Counted from the stretch's first letter, positions 7,988 to 17,155 are shown. The stretch: 64,000 bases of DNA from Brevibacillus laterosporus DSM 25 (GCF_002706795.1 NZ_CP017705.1:2823001-2887000); one strand, 5' to 3'. Made by a program: numbers and translations. Notes: generated by a model from the letters alone, not told the origin.

Positions 7988-9784
7988 TTAGCGTTTACTT
8001 GATTCCTCTACAAGTCCATATCTTTTCATTTTGTTATAAAGTGTGCCGCGTGACATTCCTAATAATTGCGCGGCCGCTTTTTTATTTCCATATGTGCGTT
8101 CCAATGCCTGTAATATTTTTGTTTTTTCCTTATCACCTTCTCTTCCGAACCGAGCTGGTACATATTCGTTGTGTACGCCATACGTGTCGGATCTTGTCTG
8201 GTTACCATTAGAAGGAGATACAGTGGATACTGTATAGGTGGAAGACAGCTCTGTTGATGATAAGCTACCCGAATGAGTTTGATTATCTGAATTACGTTCA
8301 TGAGCGGTTTTTAATGCGGCAGGAAGATGTTCCCATGTAATGACTCCGTTCTCTTGTAAAATTGATAAACGCTCAATGATGTTACGGAGCTGACGAATGT
8401 TTCCAGGCCAATGATAATCAAGGAGTGCTTGCATTACATCTGGCATAATGCGAGGTACTGCGTGATCGTTAGCAAGAGAATATTCATGCAAGAAAATGGG
8501 GACTAATTCTAAAATATCCTCTAAACGTTCCCGTAACGATGGTAGCTCTAAAGAAAAAACATTTAATCGATAATATAAATCCTCACGAAAACGCCCCTCT
8601 GCCACCATTCTTTCTAGATTTTTATTTGTAGCCGCAATGATTCGTGTATTCACATAAATCGGTTCTGTTCCACCTACTCGATAGAATTGTCGCTCCTGTA
8701 GGGCGCGCAATAACTTCGCTTGTAATTCTAGTGGGAGTTCCCCGATTTCGTCTAAAAAGAGGGTACCTTCATGAGCCAGCTCGATTTTGCCAGGTTTACC
8801 TTTTCGCTCAGCTCCCGTAAAAGCCCCCCCTTGATAACCAAAAAGCTCGCTCTCAAATAGGGCGGCTGGAATGGCTGCACAGTTGATGGCTACAAAAGAT
8901 TTTTTACTGCGTTTACTTACTTGGTGAATAGCCTGAGCAAATAGTTCCTTACCCACTCCGCTCTCTCCATATATGAGGACAGTAGCATCGGTTACTGCAA
9001 CCTTCCGAGCTGTTTGCATAGCTGTTTGTAAAGCAGGCGAATGCCCCTTTATAGGGAAAAATGGATCGGTAGAGGCTTGGTAGCGAGTCATTTCTTGTTG
9101 CAAATTGTGTAAATGCTCGGTTGTATTAGTTAATTCCTCATGTAGCTTGACTAATTCGGTAATGTCCTGCTCAATCGAGATGGCTCCAATAATCTCTGAT
9201 GATTGAGTGATTGGGGCAGAGTTAATAAGAACGTGTTGATTAGGGCGTGGGATATGGTATAACCTTTGAACGGCTGACCCCTCTGATAAAGCAATTTTTA
9301 AACGAATGGATTCGCTAGCGAAATGGTTATCCAACGGAGTACCCACAACATCTTCTTTTTTTATTTGATACAGCTTTTCTGCTGCCGGATTCCAATAAAC
9401 AACCTGATTAGAAGAGTCTACAATGGTAGTCGCCTCACTCATAGTAGCTAATAAAGTATGAAGGAGAGCTTCTTGATTGTTAGCGACTGTGCCAATGGTT
9501 TCAAATAATTGTTCAAAGGGGAGATACCCAATAGGCTGTCCATCTGGGGAATCCAACACGAGTAGCTTTGTGCGAAAAGCTGAAATTTCTGATTGAGAAA
9601 GAAAGCTAGATACACAGAGAAAGGCTTGCCATAGCGTATGTGAACTAGGAATGGCGCAATATTCAGGCAAGTAAGAATGCATTACATTCCCAGTAAATCT
9701 CGCTTGGCTTGGAAAAAGCTCAGAGTTTGAAAGCGGTAACATGAATGCTGTTACCTTCATTTGCAAAGAGAAGAAGGATTTCAT
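7988..9784 (-). CDS. Sigma-54-dependent activator with PAS domain
   Basis: 598 aa from ATG 9784 (RBS AGGTGAT); an in-frame start at 9847 would add 21 residues but has no RBS. Order: an N-terminal sensory region of about 95 residues, a PAS domain (about 105-215; TIVDSSNQVVYWNPAAEKLY), an AAA+ domain (about 245-475) with Walker A GESGVGKE, the sigma-54-contacting loop GAFTGA and Walker B GTLFLDEIGE, then a C-terminal Fis-type HTH (KKAAAQLLGMSRGTLYNKMKRYGL). It is divergent from proline dehydrogenase, which has a -24/-12 promoter, so it most likely activates proline catabolism. The cue is probably sensed by the N-terminal/PAS part (inference). Confidence 0.93.
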   Translation of the reverse strand: MKSFFSLQMKVTAFMLPLSNSELFPSQARFTGNVMHSYLPEYCAIPSSHTLWQAFLCVSSFLSQSEISAFRTKLLVLDSPDGQPIGYLPFEQLFETIGTVANNQEALLHTLLATMSEATTIVDSSNQVVYWNPAAEKLYQIKKEDVVGTPLDNHFASESIRLKIALSEGSAVQRLYHIPRPNQHVLINSAPITQSSEIIGAISIEQDITELVKLHEELTNTTEHLHNLQQEMTRYQASTDPFFPIKGHSPALQTAMQTARKVAVTDATVLIYGESGVGKELFAQAIHQVSKRSKKSFVAINCAAIPAALFESELFGYQGGAFTGAERKGKPGKIELAHEGTLFLDEIGELPLELQAKLLRALQERQFYRVGGTEPIYVNTRIIAATNKNLERMVAEGRFREDLYYRLNVFSLELPSLRERLEDILELVPIFLHEYSLANDHAVPRIMPDVMQALLDYHWPGNIRQLRNIIERLSILQENGVITWEHLPAALKTAHERNSDNQTHSGSLSSTELSSTYTVSTVSPSNGNQTRSDTYGVHNEYVPARFGREGDKEKTKILQALERTYGNKKAAAQLLGMSRGTLYNKMKRYGLVEESSKR

Positions 9785-9848
9785 AGGATCACCTGTGCTG
9801 TTTGACATTATGAATGTTAACTTCACAAAAAAGACACTCTTAATCATT

Positions 9849-9879
9849 AGTGTACATGATTTTGAACAAAAGTGTACAT
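9849..9879. promoter_or_regulatory. Tandem activator sites (candidate UAS)
   Basis: The 9-mer AGTGTACAT occurs twice (9849-9857 and 9871-9879), exactly 22 bases apart, about two helical turns. Each copy has the palindromic core TGTACA. The pair lies about 95-125 bases upstream of the -24 element at 9972, the usual distance for enhancer-binding activators. Use by the protein at 7988 is inferred. Confidence 0.65.
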
Positions 9880-9971
9880 AAATGTCAAAATACTATGTGT
9901 TTTCACACGATGGAACATCTGAAAGGGTAGAAATTGACGATTTCATGAGATTTTTCCTGAATTTGATAAGT

Positions 9972-9987
9972 TGGCATGATGCTTGCT
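9972..9987 (+). promoter_or_regulatory. Sigma-54 (-24/-12) promoter
   Basis: TTGGCATGATGCTTGCT: the GG at 9973-9974 and GC at 9985-9986 have the invariant 10 bases between them and match TGGCAC-N5-TTGCW with one mismatch. It lies 55 bases before the proline dehydrogenase start codon. Confidence 0.85.
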
Positions 9988-10041
9988 TGGTATATAAAGC
10001 AGAAAGTAAATGTACAGGTAAAGCAGCTTGAGGGGGATGTA

Positions 10042-10965
10042 ATGATGGAACAAATCTTAAAGAACTTTTTCTTATTCCTTTCTAAAAACCAAGGATTAAA
10101 TAAAGCGGCCAAAAAATGGGGGCTTCGATTTGGAGCCAGGCGTGTAGTGGCGGGAGAAACTATCGCAGAAGCCATTCGCGGTGTCCACGAGCTGAATCAA
10201 AAAGGGCTAGTTTGCACGCTAGATCATCTTGGGGAATTTGTATTTAGCGTAGAAGAGGCCAATGAATCCGCTGATTATTGTATGAAAACGATTGAAGCAA
10301 TCTATGAGTCTAAAGTGGATTGTAATCTTTCGCTTAAAATGACACAGTTAGGATTGGATATTAGTCGCGACCTATGTGTAAGCAACATGCGTCGAATTCT
10401 AGATACAGCTAAGCAATGTGGGAATATTTTTGTTCGTATTGATATGGAGGATTACGCTCATAACCAAGTGACCTTGGAAATTCTGCATGAATTGTTACAG
10501 GATTATGATAATGTTGGTACGGTTATTCAAGCTTACCTCTATAAATCAGAGAATGATGTGGAGGCTGTGAAAGATAAACAAGTTAACCTGCGTTTGGTAA
10601 AAGGTGCTTATAAAGAATCACCAGAGGTGGCTTATCCAGCGAAAACAGATGTCGATGAAAATTATAAGAAGATTATTAAGCAACATCTCCAAAACGGTAA
10701 TTATGCAGCGATTGCAACACATGATGATTCCATCATTGCATATGTGAAGCAGTTAGAGAAGGAGATAGGTATTTCTCGAGATCAATTTGAATTCCAAATG
10801 CTGTATGGTATTCGTCCCCAATCTCAACTAGACTTGGCAAAAGAGGGCTATAAAATGCGTGTGTATGTTCCATATGGTAACGATTGGTATGGTTATTTCA
10901 TGCGTCGTTTAGCGGAGCGTCCAGCCAATGTAGCATTTGTAATCAAAGGCTTGTTTAGCCGTTAA
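10042..10965 (+). CDS. Proline dehydrogenase (monofunctional)
   Basis: 307 aa. FAD enzyme that oxidises L-proline to pyrroline-5-carboxylate, the first step of proline use as carbon and nitrogen source. ProDH-barrel signatures are seen: LSLKMTQLG, then NIFVRIDMEDYAH, VIQAYLY, NLRLVKGAYKESPEVAYP, IATHDD, and the substrate/FAD motif FQMLYGIRP followed near the end by YVPYG..WYGYFMRRLAERP. Length is normal for the Firmicute single-domain form. ATG 10042 (or the next codon) follows AGGGGGAT. No P5C dehydrogenase gene is adjacent. Transcription is from the sigma-54 promoter at 9972. Confidence 0.95.
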   Translation: MMEQILKNFFLFLSKNQGLNKAAKKWGLRFGARRVVAGETIAEAIRGVHELNQKGLVCTLDHLGEFVFSVEEANESADYCMKTIEAIYESKVDCNLSLKMTQLGLDISRDLCVSNMRRILDTAKQCGNIFVRIDMEDYAHNQVTLEILHELLQDYDNVGTVIQAYLYKSENDVEAVKDKQVNLRLVKGAYKESPEVAYPAKTDVDENYKKIIKQHLQNGNYAAIATHDDSIIAYVKQLEKEIGISRDQFEFQMLYGIRPQSQLDLAKEGYKMRVYVPYGNDWYGYFMRRLAERPANVAFVIKGLFSR

Positions 10966-11011
10966 TTTGTTAGCAAGACATGATAGATATTGGGATGTAA
11001 AATGATAAGAA

Positions 11012-11088
11012 GCCGAGTTTCTTGCATAGAGCTGAAAACGGGTACAATTCACCGGTGTCTATGCTAGAAACTTGGTTTATTTTATTTT
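11012..11088 (+). terminator. Terminator after proline dehydrogenase
   Basis: Long stem: GCCGAGTTTCTTGCATAGA pairs with TCTATGCTAGAAACTTGGT across a partly paired loop and is followed by a T-rich run. Confidence 0.75.
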
Positions 11089-11132
11089 CATGTGATGCTG
11101 AAGATAAAGGATTAGATTACCTGAATGATTGA

Positions 11133-11351
11133 ATGGTACAAACATCTTCCAGTAGATGGAACATGAAGTCAGTTATCAATTCTGGTATGCTTATATTATG
11201 TATGGTAGAAGATAATTGGGAGCTATTAACAAATCCTAATGGAGTGCGATATAATAAAATTGGTCGCCCACAGTGGATGGCATTTGAGCTACGTACGGGG
11301 ATGAAAGCTTACATAGAGAGTGAAAATTCAGTCACTATTGTTTACCTATAA
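11133..11351 (+). CDS. Small hypothetical protein, start uncertain
   Basis: 72 aa; I recognise no family. The conserved-looking part begins around MKSVINSGMLILCMVEDNWELL (ATG at 11163) and ends SENSVTIVYL. No RBS supports ATG 11133. A different frame starts at ATG 11125 after AAAGGAT, reads MIEWYKHLPVDGT and stops at 11166; that peptide looks like a natural N-terminus for the downstream frame, so the gene may carry a frameshift near 11160. It lies between two terminators, alone. Function unknown. Confidence 0.4.
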   Translation: MVQTSSSRWNMKSVINSGMLILCMVEDNWELLTNPNGVRYNKIGRPQWMAFELRTGMKAYIESENSVTIVYL

Positions 11352-11492
11352 TTTATAAGCTTGTGGGGTAAAACGATCCGAAGATACATAATTAAATTTT
11401 TTTTATAAGAAAATTGAAGTTTTTTAAAGCAGGAAAAATGGGGTATAAATGTAGTATAATTATAATTATTCTAGTTGTGGGGAGAGAACGAA

Positions 11493-11693
11493 ATGGAGCT
11501 TACTGGTCAACGCTTGTTCGTATTATGGAGAACCTTTTCTCAACTTGATTTTCTACGTCAAATTAGAGGACGTGACATCCCGGATCAGTCTGTGAATGAA
11601 TTAATTAACAAGGTAAAAAATTTGGATGAAGTGGAAGTATTACCGATTGATACAGAACAATTACGTGAAACGGTAATCAAACTTCGTAAATAG
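11493..11693 (+). CDS. Small hypothetical protein (66 aa)
   Basis: 66 aa from ATG 11493, preceded by GGGGAGA at 8 bases; the GTG at 11475 overlaps that RBS. It is soluble, Leu/Arg-rich and probably helical (WRTFSQLDFLRQIRGRDI, then SVNELINKVKNLDEVEVLP and QLRETVIKLRK). A T/A-rich promoter-like stretch with TATAAT lies about 30 bases upstream, and a terminator follows, so it is a single-gene unit. I do not recognise the family. Confidence 0.65.
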   Translation: MELTGQRLFVLWRTFSQLDFLRQIRGRDIPDQSVNELINKVKNLDEVEVLPIDTEQLRETVIKLRK

Positions 11694-11748
11694 ATAAAAG
11701 TAAGGATGCTCCGCTGCATTCTTTCTATTTCGATGAAAAAATAGATGA

Positions 11749-11788
11749 AAAACCGACTTTTCCTCAATAAGGATAAGTCGGTTTTTTT
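11749..11788 (+). terminator. Terminator after the 66-aa gene
   Basis: AAACCGACTT / AAGTCGGTTT with a loop of about 14 bases, followed by seven T residues. Confidence 0.85.
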
Positions 11789-11888
11789 ATTTCTCATACA
11801 GCAAAGACAGGGAACCCGAATCCTTAACAGGTCAGGGAGTCAGGTAGAGCATTTTCAAAACGGGAATGTTTCATGTTATAGCCCCTTC

Positions 11889-12395
11889 TTATAAGAATTT
11901 TGCCATACATAAGATCGGTTGCGTCAGTTTCCCTACAGAGGCAGTCACCTGTCGATACTGTTCGAAACCTAATTTTCCCCAAAAATCTAAGGCAGATTGA
12001 TTGGAGGCAATGACACCAATATGTATGGTCGTTTTATCCAATGAACGAACATACTCTTCTAGCATTAGATATGCTTTTTTTCCGTAACCCTTACCTTGAT
12101 AGCTGGAATCCACTAGTAATAAACCAATCCAAGGTTTTTGGTCGTTTGGATTTTCCAACAGTAAATGTGAGATTCCAATTATTTTATCCTCGTGCCGAAT
12201 GGCAAGCCAATGACCGGATGGATATTTGTTCATGTCCGCATATTCTTGGTTTAGTTCAGCTAGAGTTAATGTAGGCTCTCCGTTTGTTATTACATTATAG
12301 TTTGGATTGCTGTTATATATTTCAACTGCACGAGGAAGCTCCTGTTGTTCTAATGGAGTGATGAGTACATCGTCTTGAAGGAAGGATAGCTTCAT
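11889..12395 (-). CDS. GNAT family N-acetyltransferase
   Basis: 168 aa from ATG 12395, which immediately follows the stop of the DinB-like gene (TAATATG), so it is probably translationally coupled; a longer TTG frame overlaps that gene. GNAT core: WLAIRHEDKIIGISHLLLE (strands 2-3), then IGLLLVDSSYQGKGYGKKAYLMLEEYV, the acetyl-CoA pyrophosphate loop (QGKGYGK), and IASNQSALDFWGKLGFE near the end. Acetyl acceptor unknown. No sign of damage. Confidence 0.85.
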   Translation of the reverse strand: MKLSFLQDDVLITPLEQQELPRAVEIYNSNPNYNVITNGEPTLTLAELNQEYADMNKYPSGHWLAIRHEDKIIGISHLLLENPNDQKPWIGLLLVDSSYQGKGYGKKAYLMLEEYVRSLDKTTIHIGVIASNQSALDFWGKLGFEQYRQVTASVGKLTQPILCMAKFL

Positions 12396-12396
12396 A

Positions 12397-12855
12397 TTAG
12401 GCTTGGGCTCCGTATTTTTTGATCCAGCCAATTTGACCAGCGTGATACCTTTTATGATAAATTAATAGACCAAAGGCATCCCGTGGGGTCATCATACCAA
12501 TACGAGATTCGACTGGTTGGTCCCAGCTTTCCTCGGGCAATAATTCCATTGATTGTAAGAAGAATTGACTAGCACGTTCGGTGTAATCCATCAGATCGTT
12601 TCCATTTGTCCAAATTCCTGTGTCTGTGACTTTTCCCAAGGTAAAGCTGCCTTCTTCCTTAGCAGGTATTTGGTTAAAAAACATCTGAGAAAAAGCATAT
12701 TCTACTTCAGCGATGTGCCTGATAAGAAAACCGATTGAATTAGTGGCAGGAGCAATTTTCCATGATAGCTGTTCTTCACTGATTCCTTGCAATAAAGCTA
12801 GATAACGCTTCTGATGAGCTGCATGGTATTGCGGTAATAATTCTTGAACAATCAT
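12397..12855 (-). CDS. DinB/YfiT-like metal-binding four-helix protein
   Basis: 152 aa from ATG 12855 with AAGGAAGGGTG upstream. Four-helix DinB fold: HAAHQKRYLALLQGISEEQLSWK, then FLIRHIAEVEYAFSQM, and near the end LLIYHKRYHAGQIGWI. The three His residues of the usual metal triad can be placed in IRHIAEVE and YHKRYHAG. Members act as bacillithiol-dependent S-transferases or are uncharacterised; the substrate here is unknown. It forms a two-gene unit with the GNAT gene downstream. Confidence 0.8.
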   Translation of the reverse strand: MIVQELLPQYHAAHQKRYLALLQGISEEQLSWKIAPATNSIGFLIRHIAEVEYAFSQMFFNQIPAKEEGSFTLGKVTDTGIWTNGNDLMDYTERASQFFLQSMELLPEESWDQPVESRIGMMTPRDAFGLLIYHKRYHAGQIGWIKKYGAQA

Positions 12856-13007
12856 GGGACACACCCTTCCTTAACGTATAATAGATAACCTTGTCATTTA
12901 TTATATGGGATAATTTTTGAAATTTCACGCAAGCAAAAAAGAAAAATGTTCAAGCTCTACAAGAATCGTATATAATCAAAAAAAGGGAAAATAAGGAGGC
13001 TACAGAC

Positions 13008-13427
13008 ATGGCACATACCTTTGCTTTTACGGTTCGTTCTACAGAAGTTGATTTCATTGGTCATGTGAACAACGCCAAATATTTGGAATATATGGAATGG
13101 GCTCGCTTTGACTGGTTAATCGCTGAAGGATATACTATAGAAGAGCTACAGAAACGGCATATTTTCCCGGTAGTTGTGAATATGAATGTCAATTATCGAA
13201 GTGAGCTAGTCATGGGTGATGAGATTACTATTCAAACTACCTTGGTTAACGTAGGAAAACGAAGCTTTGTGATCAAGCACGAATTGCATCATGAGAAGAA
13301 GGGCTTGGTCGCTGATGGCTTGGTTACGATGGTTATGATTGATCAGACACAACGGCGTGCTGTTGAATTGCCTAACGAGTTGAAAGAGTTATTTCTTTCT
13401 TTACAAAAAGGAGAACTGATACCTTAA
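13008..13427 (+). CDS. Acyl-CoA thioesterase, YbgC/FadM-type hotdog fold
   Basis: 139 aa, ATG 13008 with AAGGAGG upstream. A 4HBT hotdog domain fills the protein. The signature TEVDFIGHVNNAKYLEYMEWARFDWL near residues 12-37 carries the catalytic-type Asp (DFIGHVNN) and the start of the long central helix. The family hydrolyses acyl-CoA or acyl-ACP thioesters in the cytoplasm. Substrate chain length cannot be told. Single-gene unit closed by a terminator. Confidence 0.85.
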   Translation: MAHTFAFTVRSTEVDFIGHVNNAKYLEYMEWARFDWLIAEGYTIEELQKRHIFPVVVNMNVNYRSELVMGDEITIQTTLVNVGKRSFVIKHELHHEKKGLVADGLVTMVMIDQTQRRAVELPNELKELFLSLQKGELIP

Positions 13428-13483
13428 GTAGTTACTATTGGGAAAATATGAGTCCTTTTGGGGAAGAATAATTGTAGGCTGTC

Positions 13484-13513
13484 TACCCTCCGCTAGCGGG
13501 GGGTTATTTCTTT
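13484..13513 (+). terminator. Terminator after the thioesterase gene
   Basis: GC-rich hairpin ACCCTCCGC / GCGGGGGGT with a very short loop, followed by a T-rich stretch. Confidence 0.65.
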
Positions 13514-13637
13514 TCATAAGGGAATGAAGGGGGGAAGGGATAGGAAGAAACGATTGACAATTGTTCTTTTGTGAAACATAATCAACTATTATGTATAGAA
13601 AATAGTAATTTAAGTAGGAAGAAGAAGGTGTACGAGC

Positions 13638-15011
13638 ATGGTACGTTCTAAAAGAAGCATCCTGACTGCTTTGATGGTAACGACATTTCTAACAGCCATT
13701 GATACGACCGTAGTCACAACAGCAATGCCTGCCATAGCAAATGATTTGGGACAAACGACACTCATTTCATGGGTATTCTCCATTTATTTGTTAACAACGG
13801 CTGTTACAACACCTATTTATGGGAAGTTAGCTGACTTGTTTGGACGAAAAAAAATCTTCTTATTTGGTGCGACCGTTTTTTTAACAGGTTCATTTTTATG
13901 CGGCTTATCTAGCTCCATGACGCAGCTCATGCTATACCGAGGTATTCAGGGCTTGGGAGCGGGGGCTGTTCAACCGATCACCATGACTATCATTGGGGAT
14001 TTGTTCACACAGGAAGAGCGCGCTAAATTGATGGGGTTATTTAGTGCGGTATGGGGAGTCGCGGCAATTGTAGGGCCTGTAATCGGTGGTTTTTTTGTAG
14101 ATTATGTGGCTTGGGAATGGATTTTTTATATTAATATTCCAATTGGACTTGTTAGTATCTTTATGATTTCGAAATATTTCCATGAAGAACTTACTCCCAA
14201 AACAGTGCACATTGATTATTGGGGAGCTTTATTCTTTACTGGTAGCTTGGTTTCATTCCTGTACACACTCTTAGCAGAGGGTGAAGGACAAGGGATTACT
14301 TTTAATTCTACAACGATATCCTTACTTATTGTCAGTTTCGTTTTATTTTGCATCTTTATTGCTATTGAAAGGCGAACACCTGAACCGATGCTTCCATTAT
14401 CCTTATTTAAGCGTCGTCTGATTGCAACTTCGCAAGTTATTTCTGCATTACATGGGGCTTTATTAATTGGTATATCGGTTTATATGCCAAACTGGCTTAT
14501 CAATATTGTTGGATTATCTGCAACGCTTGCGGGGATCGTCGTCCTGCCGTTATCTCTTGGCTGGCCATTAGCTGCCTCTGTAGGTGGACGTTACTACAGT
14601 CGTTTGGGATATAAATGGTTGGTTGCAATCGGTGGAGTTTTCTTTTTGATTGGTCAACTTCTCCTATCATTCCTCACGCCAACCACATCTGTTTTCTACA
14701 TTGGTTTCTTAATGTTTATTCTGGGTCTGGGCTTCGGTCTTACGATGACTGCTATCACGATTGCTGTACAAAGTAGCGTCGTCTGGCGTCAACGTGGTGT
14801 CGCAACCAGTTCCGTACAATTCATGAGAACGATGGGACAAACAGTAGGGATTACTATGTTTGGTGCTGTATTTAATATGTATCTATTGCAAGGCCATATG
14901 GAAACAGGGCTAGTAAAGGTTTTCCATGCTTTATTTGTAACGGCGATTATTGGGATGTTTGTAACGATTTTTTTGCCGAAAAAAGCAGAGCAAGTAGAAG
15001 AAGAGCACTAA
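13638..15011 (+). CDS. MFS drug transporter, DHA2 (EmrB/QacA) family
   Basis: 457 aa with about 14 hydrophobic segments, as expected for the DHA2 class of proton-driven exporters. Family motifs: motif D1 LTAIDTTVVTTAMPAIANDL near residue 17, motif A GKLADLFGRKK near 62, and motif C GAVWGVAAIVGPVIGGFFVD-like sequence near 140. Start ATG 13638 follows AAGAAGGTG. A single-gene unit ending in a terminator. No regulator is adjacent. Substrate not predictable. Confidence 0.92.
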   Translation: MVRSKRSILTALMVTTFLTAIDTTVVTTAMPAIANDLGQTTLISWVFSIYLLTTAVTTPIYGKLADLFGRKKIFLFGATVFLTGSFLCGLSSSMTQLMLYRGIQGLGAGAVQPITMTIIGDLFTQEERAKLMGLFSAVWGVAAIVGPVIGGFFVDYVAWEWIFYINIPIGLVSIFMISKYFHEELTPKTVHIDYWGALFFTGSLVSFLYTLLAEGEGQGITFNSTTISLLIVSFVLFCIFIAIERRTPEPMLPLSLFKRRLIATSQVISALHGALLIGISVYMPNWLINIVGLSATLAGIVVLPLSLGWPLAASVGGRYYSRLGYKWLVAIGGVFFLIGQLLLSFLTPTTSVFYIGFLMFILGLGFGLTMTAITIAVQSSVVWRQRGVATSSVQFMRTMGQTVGITMFGAVFNMYLLQGHMETGLVKVFHALFVTAIIGMFVTIFLPKKAEQVEEEH

Positions 15012-15019
15012 GCTAATAA

Positions 15020-15071
15020 AGCAAGATCGATTAAGACGTGATTTCCTGCCTTTAGCGATCTTGCTTTTTTC
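15020..15071 (+). terminator. Terminator after the DHA2 pump
   Basis: AGCAAGATCG / CGATCTTGCT separated by about 26 bases and followed by TTTTTT. Confidence 0.8.
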
Positions 15072-15199
15072 TATGTGAATATACATGGCTTCATATTGTT
15101 TGTGCTCGTGTGTTGTATCCAATTTATCTTGATACTCTCATTAACTTCATGATACGATTGTCAAAATCTATCAGAAACATGTAAGAAGGAGGATACAGC

Positions 15200-15922
15200 A
15201 TGAAAACAATCGGACTGTTAGGCGGTATGAGCTGGGAATCTACTACTGAGTACTACAAACATATCAATCAGATGGTGAATCAACGAGTCGGGGCTCTTGC
15301 ATCAGCTAGATGTGTTGTATACTCCGTTAATTTTGAAGAGATTGTCCAGTGTCAAAAGGAAGGGCGTTGGGATGATGCTGCAGCTATATTGGGCGGGGCA
15401 GCACAACGTATCGAGAAGGCTGGCGCAGATTGTCTTCTAGTTTGTACCAATACCATGCATAAGATTGCCGAGCAAATCTCTGCCCACATCACAATACCCT
15501 TTTTACATATTGCAGATGCAGCAGCAGAAAAGATTCAGGAACGAAAGCTACGAAAAGTAGGATTGCTAGGTACTAAGTTTACGATGGAGCAAGACTTTTT
15601 TATTGAAAAAATGAAAAACCATGGTATTGAAATTATTGTACCAGCGGAAAAAGAGCGAGATATTGTTCATCAGGTGATTTTTGATGAGCTTTGTAAAGGG
15701 ATTATTACCAACACATCTCGACAGGCTTATCGGAACATTATGGATGAGTTAGTGAAGGCGGGAGCGGAAGGTATTATCCTTGGTTGTACGGAAATTACCT
15801 TGTTAGTGTCCCCAGAGGACGCGACTGTTCCACTGTTTGACACAACGCGGATACACGCGGAAAAAGCGGTTGATTTTGCGTTATTGCTAGTGGAGAATTG
15901 CGAGATTTACCACCAGAAATAG
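15200..15922 (+). CDS. Aspartate/glutamate racemase family protein
   Basis: 240 aa, ATG 15200 after AAGGAGG. Cofactor-independent two-domain racemase fold: N-terminal IGLLGGMSWESTTEYY, first catalytic Cys in LLVCTNTMH (about residue 84) and second in IILGCTEI (about residue 196), the two cysteines that act as acid/base pair. Closest to aspartate/YgeA-type racemases making D-amino acids; exact amino acid not certain. Stands alone. Confidence 0.92.
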   Translation: MKTIGLLGGMSWESTTEYYKHINQMVNQRVGALASARCVVYSVNFEEIVQCQKEGRWDDAAAILGGAAQRIEKAGADCLLVCTNTMHKIAEQISAHITIPFLHIADAAAEKIQERKLRKVGLLGTKFTMEQDFFIEKMKNHGIEIIVPAEKERDIVHQVIFDELCKGIITNTSRQAYRNIMDELVKAGAEGIILGCTEITLLVSPEDATVPLFDTTRIHAEKAVDFALLLVENCEIYHQK

Positions 15923-16082
15923 TGGTGCGGGTATTAGTTTCAAGCGTAGCAAGCATTTTGTTATGTAAGAATACGATTGATCCTGAAGAGTATCGCTTGA
16001 TAGTGATGAAGAGCATATAAGGTATACCTTGGATATTTTGTTGTATGGTTTGCTTCCACATTAATCGTACGTAACAAGGTTA

Positions 16083-16126
16083 AAAACAGACCTCCCTTTT
16101 TGTTACGATAGGGGAGGTCTGTTTTT
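16083..16126. terminator. Terminator between convergent genes
   Basis: AAAACAGACCTCCC / GGGGAGGTCTGTTTT with about 14 bases between. T-run on the plus strand and A-run upstream, so it can work in both directions for the racemase and DMT genes. Confidence 0.85.
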
Positions 16127-16167
16127 GCATAAGCACGTGATTACTTCATGCGATACATAAAATCTAT

Positions 16168-17085
16168 CTATGAATTATCTTTCAGATTTGAAAGCTTTTT
16201 TTCAAAAGGCAAGGAGATATTACGAAGGCGTGTGAACGAAAAACACCCCAGAATGACAATCAGACTCCCGTATACCTGAGTCCAGGTCATCTGTTCATCT
16301 AACAACAATAAAGCTAAGATTGCCGTAAAAATGGGATTAAAGTTAAGAAACATTCCTGCCGCGGTACCACCAAGCTGCTTAACCCCCATGTTCCATAGCA
16401 CCATGCTAATAACAGTTGCAAACACACTGATATACAATATGCCCCAAATAAACTCAGCATTAAAATCAGTAATCGTAAAGCTACTTAAATTGAAGGGCAA
16501 CAGCATTAAGACCCCGAAGAATCCAGAATACAAAGTGGACATCAGTGCAGAAACGTCACGCATGGCCCATCTCCCCGCTACAGAATAGAGTCCCCAGGTA
16601 GCAACAGCTGCTAGCATCAAAAGGTCACCGGAATTAAAGCGAAGTGACAACAAGGCATGCCAATCTCCTTTAGATAGTACTAATAGAACCCCCGTAAAAC
16701 ACAGAATCATTGATCCTATCTGCAAAAATTTGATTTTCTCACGCAATAATAGAAAAGAAAAGATCGCAATTGAGATAGGATTAAGTGTAGAGAGTAAGCC
16801 GACATTTGTTGCAGCTGTACGTTCTAGAGCCCAAAACATAAATAAATTAAATAAGACCACGCCAGTAGCTCCCATCAGGATGAGCGGCAAGATAGCTCTC
16901 CGGGGTGGTAGTAGGCGCTTTTCAGCTAGGTAGACTACAGGAATTAATACAACAACGGCAATCATATAGCGTAAATTGGTTAAGGTCATGGAGGATGCAT
17001 GATTCACCAAGAATTTACCCACTACAAAATTGCCACTCCATAGGAAGCTTGTGAAAAGTAACAGAGCGACATACATCGGTTTCAT
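16168..17085 (-). CDS. DMT superfamily transporter (EamA)
   Basis: 305 aa, ATG 17085 with AAGGAGAT upstream. Ten hydrophobic helices in two EamA repeats; first repeat starts LLLFTSFLWSGNFVVGKF and carries VGLLSTLNPISIAIFSFLLLREKI, second ends LNFNPIFTAILALLLLDEQMTW, the paired family signatures. Metabolite/drug exporter family (RhaT/YdcZ-like); substrate unknown. Normal length. Confidence 0.9.
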   Translation of the reverse strand: MKPMYVALLLFTSFLWSGNFVVGKFLVNHASSMTLTNLRYMIAVVVLIPVVYLAEKRLLPPRRAILPLILMGATGVVLFNLFMFWALERTAATNVGLLSTLNPISIAIFSFLLLREKIKFLQIGSMILCFTGVLLVLSKGDWHALLSLRFNSGDLLMLAAVATWGLYSVAGRWAMRDVSALMSTLYSGFFGVLMLLPFNLSSFTITDFNAEFIWGILYISVFATVISMVLWNMGVKQLGGTAAGMFLNFNPIFTAILALLLLDEQMTWTQVYGSLIVILGCFSFTRLRNISLPFEKKLSNLKDNS

Positions 17086-17155
17086 CTGCGTGATCTCCTT
17101 TTTATCTATACTCCTATCTTAGTGTAGGTCTTTATGATAACACAGCTTGTTATTG

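Noticed and set aside
15923-16022. Short frame reading SSVASILLCKNTIDPEEYRL after the racemase gene
   Set aside because: Looks vaguely like a SHOCT-type end, but has no RBS and only a GTG start next to the previous stop; too weak to call.
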